Of a stretch of 52,760 bases of DNA, positions 16,690 through 24,889 are shown piece after piece. The DNA is from Oxalobacteraceae bacterium. Lineage in GTDB: Bacteria > Pseudomonadota > Gammaproteobacteria > Burkholderiales > Burkholderiaceae_D. The DNA is taken from assembly GCA_947464955.1 (NCBI GenBank), contig CANHZI010000006.1, positions 1 through 52,760 on the forward strand, in the 5' to 3' direction. The notes under the pieces were generated by a model. That model was not told where the DNA came from and did not search any database. It worked only from the letters and a program-made list of their open reading frames with translations. Position 1 is the first letter of the stretch, and each line of letters begins with the position of its first letter. The translations under genes and the position numbers were made by a program.

Positions 16690-17160
16690 TCAGCGTTCAC
16701 GTATAGGCGTGTATTGGGCCGAGCAAATTTTCACTTTCGCATCTTCTTGGCATAAAACATAAGTGGCACGCATTGCGAATTGCCTGCTTTGTTCGCCAAG
16801 CTGCATCTTGTAATTTAAGCGTGTTGAGATGATGGTCGTGGTCAGCAACTCACGGACTTGCCAGTCAGTGGTTTGCAGCTCTGGCACCGGACCGTTTCCT
16901 TTTTTTGCATAGAAGCTAAGCATCTTCTCTTTTGCATCAAATTCACCCGCCGGTGAGACTTCAAAATAACGGCTATGGGTGAGCTGATTGAGGGCATCCA
17001 CATCAAACGCCAGTTGGGCTTTCACATGCTGCTCCACCAAACTCTTCGCTTGCTCGCCGGTGTTCGTCTGGGCGTGCGCGACGTAGGAGAAAAATCCTAA
17101 GTACAAGGTCAGTGCAGCCAATACGATTAACAGACTCGTTTTTCTATGATTCTTACGCAT
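16690..17160 (-). CDS. secreted NTF2-like (DUF4440/SnoaL-type) protein
   Basis: This 156-residue exported protein has a signal peptide (KTSLLIVLAALTLYLGFFSYVAHA, cleaved after AHA). The mature domain of about 120 residues has the NTF2-like pattern of the DUF4440 group. A first helix, VEQHVKAQLAFDVDALNQL, is followed by HSRYFEVSPAGEFDAKEKML and then antiparallel strands (ISTRLNYKMQL, FAMRATYVLCQED). Such domains bind small ligands or act as enzymes; no catalytic residues can be assigned here. Two late Cys residues could form a disulfide. It stands alone between the XRE gene and the SPFH gene and has no clear partner. Confidence 0.8.
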   Translation of the reverse strand: MRKNHRKTSLLIVLAALTLYLGFFSYVAHAQTNTGEQAKSLVEQHVKAQLAFDVDALNQLTHSRYFEVSPAGEFDAKEKMLSFYAKKGNGPVPELQTTDWQVRELLTTTIISTRLNYKMQLGEQSRQFAMRATYVLCQEDAKVKICSAQYTPIRER

Positions 17161-17295
17161 GATACTGTCTCCTATTCAAACAACATGGAGTCATTAAATC
17201 AAAAGCGAGAGCACAAATCTTGGGGTGTGCGACAAGATCCTTGAATTAGGGCACCAAATCTCGTTTGGCGTGATGAATTGATACCGACGCGTGAA

Positions 17296-17341
17296 GAAAA
17301 AACTCCCGGTTGCAGGCGCAGACGCCTACAAACCGGGAGTT
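17296..17341 (-). terminator. intrinsic terminator of the SPFH gene
   Basis: On the minus strand a perfect 11-bp stem (AACTCCCGGTT/AACCGGGAGTT, 17301-17311 and 17331-17341) contains an inner AGGCG/CGCCT stem. It is followed by a run of T. It lies about 60 bp downstream of the SPFH stop codon. Confidence 0.9.
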
Positions 17342-17403
17342 CTCGCGAGAGGTTTGCTTAACAATCACTTCTCATGATTATTTCTAAAAATTGTTTCTAA
17401 AGA

Positions 17404-19506
17404 TTACTTCGCTTCGCTTGCCACCGCTTTCACTGCAGCCAATTCCTCAGGCGCTAAGAGGTTCTTGCTGACTAAGTTTGCTAACAACACATTCACCAAA
17501 GAACCCGCGCCATCGCCATTCGATCCACCGGCCACAATCTGCGGTACCAAAGGAATCTTCGCTTCAGCCAAAGCACGTCCCACTTCGATCAAGGCATAGT
17601 TACTTTGTCCAACCGCTTCCGTTTTACGCTGAATGACTTCAGCTTCGGCGGTACCGACTGCCAAGGTATTTTCCGCTTTGGCCTTACCGACCACACTAAA
17701 GACCTGTGCATCCGCTTCCGCATTGACGATTTTCGAACGAGCATCACCTTCTGCATTCAAGACCCGCGCATTCTTATCACCTTCGGCCTTTTTCACCATC
17801 GCACTGGCAGAGAATTGTGAGATTTCTACTTCACGCTCTGCCGCCACCACTTTCGATTGCGTATCTGCTATCGCTTGCGCTTGCGCTAATTCTTTACGAG
17901 CGACTTGAGCCAATTGCTGCGTCTTGAACGTCACTTGCTCTTGTTCTGCGATTTTTCTATCGGTCAGGGTTTTCATCAAGGCTTCTGGTGGTGAGATGTC
18001 ACCAATTAGCGTATCGACCGCCACGACATTGTATTCACGCAGAGCTTCCGCAATACGATTCTTCGCATCGGATTGGCGTTGTGCGCGTCCTTTCAAGAAG
18101 TCGATCACGTCTGAACCTTGTGCTGTATTTCGGAAATAGTTACCGATCGTCGGTTCCAACACTTGCGTCACTAAATTCGCCACATTACCGAAACGCGCGA
18201 TCACTTTCGGTGCATCAGTGCGTGGAATATGAATAATCTGTGAGACGTCTAAGTTAAAGGTGAAACCATCTGAACTACGTACCGTAATCGTCGACAAATT
18301 CTTATCAAGATTATGCGCTTCCGTTTTGCCGGTTGCCCAGTTCAAGACCACGTTTGCGGTCGGTACACATTCGACTTTATGGGTGTAGGGATTGATCGGA
18401 TATTTGCCTGGATCGAGTGGTTCTACCCATACACCTTTTTGACTTTTTCTGACGAGATTGCCGTGTTTAAAATTGTCTCCAGTGACGTCTTCACCTTCAT
18501 CGCCGACATAAGCAATCACCACACCCGCATTCGCAATAGGTACTTTCGTCATTTCCACGATTTCAACTGTGGCGAACATCGGATTAATGAAATAACGCCC
18601 CGCCAGAATCACTTGTTCTTGCAAACCCTTGAAACCACCTGCATCAATGAAGGCTTGACCGTTCTGGAACATATTGTGATTCGCGATTTCTTTACCCGCG
18701 ATTTCACCGGTGTTCAGAGGTGCACCTTCACGCGTGGTGACTACGCCGACCATATTGTCAGGTACGTCAATCACGTTCACCGCCTTCACACTGAAGAGGC
18801 GTGGATTGATACGATAATGACCGTTAGGGATAACAGAAATTTGCGGACCACGTTCGCCACCGCCATCCAAGAAGGCCTGCGCATCTTGGAAAGTGTTGGA
18901 ATCGACATGGCGTGCTAACACACGGCCATTCGGAATCGGTGAACCACCATGCGCTTCAACAATCCCGATTTGATTCTTTTCTATGGTTGTCACTGGTTCT
19001 TGACTGACGCGAAACAATAAGGTGTTGATACGATAAGAACCTTCCGGCATGACCAAACCTTGCGGGCCACGTTGACCGCCACCAGTCAAGAAAGAACGCG
19101 CATCTTGATACATATCGCAATCCACATGCTTACCGATAATGTCACCGTCATTGAGCGGTTCACCATCACGAGATTCGACTACACCGATGAAATTCTCAGG
19201 AATAATCGTCAAAGGCGCATTGACTACCGAATACTGCCAAGGCCACAAAGCGTAATGCACACCAGATGCCAGTGTATCGACTTGATCACCCGCTTCGCCA
19301 TTCAATGCCACGATCTTGCCAGGTGGCAGATCTTTATGCTCGCCCCACAAAACAAATTTCTTAGTCACCAAACCTATCATATTATCGGGGATGATAATCA
19401 CCCCGAAAAACCATAAGACACGACGCCACAAGGCGATCAACACGACTAACACCACAATCCATGCGTAAGACCAAGGCACATCGCCTATTTGCTCCATTCC
19501 ATTCAT
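17404..19506 (-). CDS. SPFH/flotillin-like protein with five N-terminal vault-like repeats
   Basis: This is a 700-residue membrane-anchored SPFH protein. A transmembrane helix (about 15-38, WIVVLVVLIALW) is followed by five related beta repeats of 60-75 residues starting near 39, 102, 175, 248 and 322. Each opens with a (I/V)P-x-N-x-(I/V)G-(I/L/V)V motif and most close with G-x-Y-x-I-N. Then come an SPFH domain (about 400-560, STITVRSSDGFTFNLDVSQI) and a long Ala/Glu-rich coiled coil (KAEGDKNARVLNAEGDARSK). The tail is Gly-rich then hydrophobic. Flotillins scaffold membrane domains. The repeat-SPFH-coiled-coil order also matches eukaryotic major vault protein. The ATG at 19506 has GGAG upstream; an ATG 12 bp earlier overlaps that site. 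It is monocistronic with its own terminator. Confidence 0.88.
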   Translation of the reverse strand: MNGMEQIGDVPWSYAWIVVLVVLIALWRRVLWFFGVIIIPDNMIGLVTKKFVLWGEHKDLPPGKIVALNGEAGDQVDTLASGVHYALWPWQYSVVNAPLTIIPENFIGVVESRDGEPLNDGDIIGKHVDCDMYQDARSFLTGGGQRGPQGLVMPEGSYRINTLLFRVSQEPVTTIEKNQIGIVEAHGGSPIPNGRVLARHVDSNTFQDAQAFLDGGGERGPQISVIPNGHYRINPRLFSVKAVNVIDVPDNMVGVVTTREGAPLNTGEIAGKEIANHNMFQNGQAFIDAGGFKGLQEQVILAGRYFINPMFATVEIVEMTKVPIANAGVVIAYVGDEGEDVTGDNFKHGNLVRKSQKGVWVEPLDPGKYPINPYTHKVECVPTANVVLNWATGKTEAHNLDKNLSTITVRSSDGFTFNLDVSQIIHIPRTDAPKVIARFGNVANLVTQVLEPTIGNYFRNTAQGSDVIDFLKGRAQRQSDAKNRIAEALREYNVVAVDTLIGDISPPEALMKTLTDRKIAEQEQVTFKTQQLAQVARKELAQAQAIADTQSKVVAAEREVEISQFSASAMVKKAEGDKNARVLNAEGDARSKIVNAEADAQVFSVVGKAKAENTLAVGTAEAEVIQRKTEAVGQSNYALIEVGRALAEAKIPLVPQIVAGGSNGDGAGSLVNVLLANLVSKNLLAPEELAAVKAVASEAK

Positions 19507-19784
19507 ATTCCGCTCCATTTAGTTAACGACCAATCTTCGAGTGATTCTCACCCTGCTGCTTCTTCTTTTTAGTAGCTAGGGGAATCGAACAATCAGTGAC
19601 GATTGCTTTCTCGCCTGGTCGTATGAGTAGTATAAGAATTGCAAAATAAGCGGCAACGGCAATTCGGCAAAAATTTAACCAAGACAGCTCGAAACGAAAG
19701 GAGTATGCGATCTACTTGCAAATTCGTTTGATCTGCTTTACTCTGCGCCCTCTTTTGATTTTTGCTTGATCCGCATCGTTGTTC

Positions 19785-20351
19785 ATGTCTACAGCTGTTC
19801 TCTTACTCGCCACCGATGTCTTTGGCGAAACCCCTGCCACCGCAAGCCTCTGTCGCCAACTCGCTATACCAAGCTGTGTAATTAGCCCTTATGAAGGTGC
19901 ACAATCCTTTAAGACGGAACAACAAGCCTACGAACGCTTTCTTGCTGCGGGCGGTGTCGCCGCCTATGCTGAGAAAATTCACACATATTTGACACAAAAC
20001 GAGGTGCAACATTTCTTAGGATTTGGTGTGGGCGGCAGTGCTTGGTGGATGAAATCTGCAGCGAAAGCGATACAAACACAATCAGCGACGCTGTTCTATG
20101 CTTCGCGTGTGCGTCATCATCTGGATGTGGTGAGTGCGTGTGCGACACACTTCATTTTCGCGGAACATGAAGTGGCATATGAGTCTACAAGATTGGCGGA
20201 ACAGTTAGCTCGCCTAGGACATCACACTGAAATCGCCAAGCAGGCAAAGCATGGGTTCATGAATTCCTTCGCCGCAGGTTTTTCGCTCAAATTGCAGACC
20301 ACTTACCTCGAACTGCTCACGCATAAATATCAGTTGCAACAAGCAGCGTAA
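19785..20351 (+). CDS. dienelactone hydrolase-like protein lacking the nucleophile
   Basis: This 188-residue alpha/beta-hydrolase-fold protein is of the dienelactone hydrolase type. The strand-nucleophile-elbow region reads LGFGVGGSAWW; the Cys or Ser expected after the second residue of the elbow is Gly81, so the catalytic nucleophile is missing. The distal His is kept in KHGFMNSFA, and the acid-loop region FAEHEVAYES resembles the DLH FGxxD segment with Glu/His in place of Asp. It may be a non-catalytic or altered paralogue. It has its own promoter region, divergent from the SPFH gene. Its TAA directly abuts the TAA of pbpC on the other strand. The start ATG lies just after an in-frame TTG. 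Confidence 0.75.
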   Translation: MSTAVLLLATDVFGETPATASLCRQLAIPSCVISPYEGAQSFKTEQQAYERFLAAGGVAAYAEKIHTYLTQNEVQHFLGFGVGGSAWWMKSAAKAIQTQSATLFYASRVRHHLDVVSACATHFIFAEHEVAYESTRLAEQLARLGHHTEIAKQAKHGFMNSFAAGFSLKLQTTYLELLTHKYQLQQAA

Positions 20352-22745
20352 TTACTTCCTATCGACGGTAAACGACACGCTGTCCACATGCCCTGCAGCG
20401 TCAATGACGGTAATGCTGTGCGATCCAGCATCAAGAATATGGATGGTTTGACGTTTCTTCACTCCAGCGGCGCTTTGTTTACCATCTAATAGCCAATAGT
20501 GCTGCCCGGTACCACCAACGGCATCCACACTCACATTCACACTGTGTTGACCAGGAGCAGGTCGCAGTCGACTACCGCTCTTCACGCCCATCAAGCGAAT
20601 ACTGCCGACGCTACTCACCTGAGGACAATCGGGCGACCACGCCAGCAAACCAAGTTCTTGCTTACGTGCCGGCGTTAACCAGGCCTCTAACAAAGCAGGC
20701 CATCGCGCCACTTCACGTTGTTCGGCCTTGGCGTCGCAATTGGGCATGGTGCGCAATTGCGTCGTCGGGTTCATCCAAATCGTTTCGACTAAACTGCGCG
20801 CACGTAAGCGATCAGGCAAAGTCGGTGGGATAGTGTCTCGCAATACCCAAGCTGTACGCTTGACGTGACAATGTTCGGGCTTGGTCAGACTCGCTGCGAC
20901 ACCGAGCGGCCAGCAAATTTGTGCACTAGTTACGTCTTTAGGCATCTCGCGGGCGAGATTCTCGCCGCGAGGCATCGCATACGCAATTTGGTGCAACAAG
21001 GGCGCTGCGATATTGGCGCCGAAGAAGCCAGGATTCGGCGTACCATCGGGGCGACCTATCCACACCCCCATTGTGTATCGGCCACTAACGCCAACTGCCC
21101 ACGCATCACGAAAGCCATAGCTAGTGCCGGTTTTCCACGCTAGGCGAACGCCACTGGCATCTCCTTCCACAAAGGGCTGATCGGGATGTCCCCCAGCTTC
21201 GAGAATATTGCGAATGATGAAGGCAGCGCCTTCGCTCATCATGCGTGACTCTTTTAAGGGCGCATCAGGCGTAATGCGGGGCACACCGGCCATCCCCTTC
21301 ATCGCCAAGGAGCGATAAGCGCCCACCAATTCCTCTAAACTCGTTCCTGCACCACCTAAGATCACACTCAAATTCGGTGAAGCGTCTTTCGGCAAGCGCA
21401 AACGTAAACCCGCACTCGACAAGCGCGCAGTAAAACGAGTAGGGCCAATGCGTTCCAAAAGATCGACCGCAGGCACATTTAAGGACCGTTGCAACGCTTC
21501 TGACACGCTCACCGGCCCAGAAAAATTCGCTTGGAAGTTTCCTGGATCGTAGCCGCCAAATGATTGCGGCGTATCTGCCATGAGACTTTCAGAATGAACG
21601 ATGCCGTCATCCAAAGCCATCGCGTACAAAAATGGTTTGAGTGTAGAACCCGGCGAACGTATGCCGCGCACCATGTCGACATGACTGAAGCGACGAGGGT
21701 CAGAAAAATCAGCAGAACCCGCATAACCCAAGACTTCCATGGTTTTGCTATCAACCACCAAGGCCGCCATCGAGACAAAGCGCGGTAATTGATTGACTTT
21801 GTCAGCCAGCATTCTTTCTAGCGTGGTTTGGATCTCGCGATCTAATGTCGAGCGAACGATGCCAATGGTGGAACCGCTACTCTTCTTTGTGCGTTGTCTA
21901 GCTTCAGCACGTGCCGCTTGATGTAGGCGTTCCGCTGCCAAGGGTGCGAGCCAACTCACACGTGGTGGATTAGCACCGACTTTTTCAATCAAAGCATCAT
22001 CAACTTCAGCCTGCGTCCAGTGCTTCAGTTCGGCCATACGACGCAACACTTTATCGCGCGATTGTTGCGCTAACTCAGGATGACGATCAGGCCTCAAACG
22101 CGATGGGGCTTGTGGTAGCACCACTAATAGAGCAGCTTCGGCGGACGACAAGGTTTGCGCACTCTTCCCCAAATAGCTACGACTGGCCATCTCCACGCCT
22201 TCGACAATGCCGCCCATAGGCGCATGATTCAAATACAGCGTTAAGATTTCTTTTTTAGAGAGTCGCATTTCCAACTGAATGGCGCGGGCAATTTGACGTA
22301 ATTTGCCACGCATTGTCCGCGGTACCGGCTCAATAGCCCGCGCCACTTGCATAGTTAAGGTCGAACCACCGGAGACGATATGGCCATGCGCGCCCCATTG
22401 CCATGCGGCCCGTGCTAAGGCGACTGGATTAACCCCGGGATGCCACTCAAACCAACGATCCTCATACGTCATCAATGCATCAAGATATTTGGGTGAGACT
22501 TGATCTGGCGTCACTGGATAGCGCCACACACCATCACCGTCAGGCCACCCACGCAAGGGTGTGCCATCTCGGGCGACAACGACCATGCCGGGGAGGTCTT
22601 TGGGGATGGGCGGCGGGAACATTTGATCGAGCAATAACAGCATGCTCAAAAGTATGGCGCAAGCACCACGCCATGGGTGAGCACGCAACCAATGTATAAC
22701 TGTTAGACCAAAGGAAGGTAATGAAGCCAAAAAACGCATACCCAA
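20352..22745 (-). CDS. pbpC: penicillin-binding protein 1C
   Basis: This is a bifunctional peptidoglycan glycosyltransferase/transpeptidase-like protein of 797 residues. An N-terminal membrane anchor (about 20-45, GACAILLSMLLLLDQMF) precedes the GT51 domain with EDRWFEWHPGVNP (catalytic Glu) and GGSTLTMQVAR. The transpeptidase domain has SPGSTLKP (SxxK), SLN and KTGTSYGF. The C-terminal BiPBP_C domain (about 700-797, beta-rich) completes the PBP1C layout. It acts in the periplasm on nascent peptidoglycan; E. coli PBP1C is not essential. In many proteobacteria the gene adjoins an alpha-2-macroglobulin gene. Here that protein is encoded about 29 kb away at the right edge. ATGs at 22745 and 22739 are both possible. 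Confidence 0.95.
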   Translation of the reverse strand: MGMRFLASLPSFGLTVIHWLRAHPWRGACAILLSMLLLLDQMFPPPIPKDLPGMVVVARDGTPLRGWPDGDGVWRYPVTPDQVSPKYLDALMTYEDRWFEWHPGVNPVALARAAWQWGAHGHIVSGGSTLTMQVARAIEPVPRTMRGKLRQIARAIQLEMRLSKKEILTLYLNHAPMGGIVEGVEMASRSYLGKSAQTLSSAEAALLVVLPQAPSRLRPDRHPELAQQSRDKVLRRMAELKHWTQAEVDDALIEKVGANPPRVSWLAPLAAERLHQAARAEARQRTKKSSGSTIGIVRSTLDREIQTTLERMLADKVNQLPRFVSMAALVVDSKTMEVLGYAGSADFSDPRRFSHVDMVRGIRSPGSTLKPFLYAMALDDGIVHSESLMADTPQSFGGYDPGNFQANFSGPVSVSEALQRSLNVPAVDLLERIGPTRFTARLSSAGLRLRLPKDASPNLSVILGGAGTSLEELVGAYRSLAMKGMAGVPRITPDAPLKESRMMSEGAAFIIRNILEAGGHPDQPFVEGDASGVRLAWKTGTSYGFRDAWAVGVSGRYTMGVWIGRPDGTPNPGFFGANIAAPLLHQIAYAMPRGENLAREMPKDVTSAQICWPLGVAASLTKPEHCHVKRTAWVLRDTIPPTLPDRLRARSLVETIWMNPTTQLRTMPNCDAKAEQREVARWPALLEAWLTPARKQELGLLAWSPDCPQVSSVGSIRLMGVKSGSRLRPAPGQHSVNVSVDAVGGTGQHYWLLDGKQSAAGVKKRQTIHILDAGSHSITVIDAAGHVDSVSFTVDRK

Positions 22746-22799
22746 AGCAAAAAAGGAGGATGCGAGTATTGTAAAAGCTTTATGAGGTGAACGGGTAAC

Positions 22800-24485
22800 T
22801 TAGGCGACGCACACTTGGGCACGCGCTTGTTCGAGGATGTCAAATAACTCGTCTTGTGTGCAAGGTTTGTTCAGACAGGCATCAAAACCTTGGGCGATAT
22901 AGTTTGCACGGCTCTTCTCATCGTCATGACCAGAATATGCCACAATAAAGCTGGGACGTTGACCTTGCTTGGTTTGATAATCACGAATACCGTGCATCGC
23001 TTCAATCCCGCCCATCACCGGCATTTCTATATCCATGATGATCAAGTCCGGATGTAATGCCATCGCCCTTTCGACCGCCATCCTGCCATTGATTGCGCAA
23101 TCGAGCGAATACAAAGGTGCGCGGAAATTATCGCTCATCACCATATGATTGAAATCATCGTCATCGACCAACAGGACAGACATTGGCTCAGCAGAATTAA
23201 GAGGCGTTGCGATACGTTTTGCTTGTTCTTGTTTATGGCTAGCAGATGGAAAATGATGACTGCGATGGAGACGCAAACTCAAGGTCGTACCATCTTCATC
23301 AGACGTTTGCATATGAAGACTACCACGTTGAACTTTGGCCAAAAGATGTGATGAATAGGTGCCCAGACCAGTACCGCCAATTTTGCCGGAGGTCGCATAT
23401 TTATCGAAGAAGGTCTCGCGCAAAGCCACGGGCACCGCGCCTTGATTGTGAATCGCTAGCAAAACTTCGGGGCCATCGATCAAGGTCACCATCACCGTTG
23501 AATGCTCTGGTGCCGCCTCGACTGCATTCTTTAAAAGATTGCCGATAATCGAATAGCACAAAGAATCATCGGCTTCGGCATACACATGTGGCTCATCGTC
23601 AGGAATATGAATGCTGACGGACTTTGATTGCGCGTGTGCCGATAAGCCTAGCGCGACTGCCGACACAATATTCGTCAGATCGACGCAAGCAGGCCGAAAT
23701 ACATAGCTGCCGCTTTCCATTCTGAATAAATCGAGCGACAAATTGACCATGCTCAGTGCGCGATTCGTCGCACTCTCTATCATGCTCAAAATATCTTCTT
23801 CGTGTTTACTCAGACTTCTACCCGCACGCAATAAGGTGGGAGCCGCGGCAATACTTACCAGTGGTGTTTTAAGATCGTGGCGCGAGATACGCTCAACGTC
23901 TTCGAGTGTACGCAAGGCATCCTGTAAAGCACGATTTTTTTCATCAAGTTCGCGTGTTCGAAGCGCGACGCGTTCTTCCAAAAATTTCTCTGACTCTTGC
24001 ACTTTCTTGAGCATCACTTCAAGCTCAGCATTTAAACTGCGCAATTGCACATTTTGCTCGGTCAATTGACGCTCATGTGAGCACGCTTGTAAAGCCGAGC
24101 GCACGGTGAGAATAATGTCGTCGTGATTAAATGGCTTCTCAAGAAAGCGATACAGATTGGCGTGATTGATGGCTTTTTTCACACCCTCAAAATCACTTTG
24201 TCCCGTCAGCATGATAGTCATGGTCTGCGAGCTTCGTTGATGAATCTCGATGAGTAATTCATCGCCACGCATGCCTGGCATAATGAAATCTGAAATGACA
24301 ACGCTAATCGCATCGCCATTACTTTTCAGATCTTCTAGAATTTCTAGCGCCTCTTCACCACTCTCAGCAATTTCAATTACATGATCTGGGCCCAATGCGT
24401 GAGCCAACAACGTGCGTAATGCAATCAGCACGGTGGTGTCGTCATCGACGCAAAGTATGATGCCGCTATCTTTCATGAATTGCAT
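22800..24485 (-). CDS. REC-histidine kinase-REC signalling protein
   Basis: This soluble 561-residue two-component protein has no transmembrane segment. Domain order: receiver 1 (about 8-130; IILCVDDDTTV, phospho-Asp in VISDFIMPGMRG, LTGQSD, EKPF); a coiled coil (about 145-195); a HisKA dimerisation domain with SRHDLKTPL (His near 203); HATPase_c (NLLKNAVEAA, GTGLGTYSSHLL); and receiver 2 (about 435-555; VLLVDDDDFN, MDIEMPVMGG, NKPC). Input therefore probably arrives by phosphorylation of receiver 1, and output goes through receiver 2 or onward. It has no DNA-binding output. It is divergent from the propeller kinase gene, a likely partner. An ATG 9 bp inside may be the true start, with AAGGG upstream. 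Confidence 0.93.
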   Translation of the reverse strand: MQFMKDSGIILCVDDDTTVLIALRTLLAHALGPDHVIEIAESGEEALEILEDLKSNGDAISVVISDFIMPGMRGDELLIEIHQRSSQTMTIMLTGQSDFEGVKKAINHANLYRFLEKPFNHDDIILTVRSALQACSHERQLTEQNVQLRSLNAELEVMLKKVQESEKFLEERVALRTRELDEKNRALQDALRTLEDVERISRHDLKTPLVSIAAAPTLLRAGRSLSKHEEDILSMIESATNRALSMVNLSLDLFRMESGSYVFRPACVDLTNIVSAVALGLSAHAQSKSVSIHIPDDEPHVYAEADDSLCYSIIGNLLKNAVEAAPEHSTVMVTLIDGPEVLLAIHNQGAVPVALRETFFDKYATSGKIGGTGLGTYSSHLLAKVQRGSLHMQTSDEDGTTLSLRLHRSHHFPSASHKQEQAKRIATPLNSAEPMSVLLVDDDDFNHMVMSDNFRAPLYSLDCAINGRMAVERAMALHPDLIIMDIEMPVMGGIEAMHGIRDYQTKQGQRPSFIVAYSGHDDEKSRANYIAQGFDACLNKPCTQDELFDILEQARAQVCVA

Positions 24486-24889
24486 CCCTTAGGAATGACA
24501 TTAGACCTTTTGAATCACAATTGAACCTAACGCAAACGCTACAATACTTTCTCTCAAGTAAAGTATTCACCAAGTGCCGATGTTGCGCAAGAGGAATTTT
24601 TGAACTTCAACGCTTTTCTGATTCAGCTCAAGCAGATCACTTACTAACTTGTCTTTAAAGTGCACTAAGAAACTGCTTTTCTTCCTATGAGAATGGTTTT
24701 TTGCAAAGAAGTTCAAAAATATACCTTTTTGTTCAGCGAAATCGATAAAAAACCACAACAAGATGGCAGAAAATTTGCATAGTGATACTATGCAAGAGTG
24801 TCATAGGGAAACTTTCTTCTCTACCGAATCGCAGCCCTAGCCCTGTCTAAGCGAGCTCATCACCCGCGTTTTTCTGGAGATCATAAAGC
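24486..24889. other. 404-bp divergent intergenic region between two kinase genes
   Basis: No convincing gene is present; a 64-codon minus-strand frame (24567-24761) is rejected. The region must hold promoters for both kinase genes. A perfect inverted repeat lies at 24775-24795, and AT-rich sequence lies around 24700-24775. CTGGAGATCATAAAGC precedes the ATG at 24890, giving GGAG as ribosome site. Confidence 0.6.
24775..24795. promoter_or_regulatory. perfect inverted repeat, possible operator
   Basis: TTGCATAGT and ACTATGCAA flank a 3-nt spacer, 94 bp before the propeller kinase start. There is no T-run, so an operator is more likely than a terminator. The binding factor is unknown. Confidence 0.5.

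Noticed and set aside
18313-18918. 201-codon plus-strand frame opposite the SPFH gene
   Set aside because: Shadow of the repeat region; it has no ribosome site or recognisable domain.
22800-24485. Two separate genes (kinase and response regulator)
   Set aside because: The frame is continuous from the first receiver to the second with no internal stop or frameshift.
24567-24761. 64-codon minus-strand frame between the two kinase genes
   Set aside because: Phe/Lys/Ser-rich low-complexity translation with no motif; it lies across an AT-rich promoter region.
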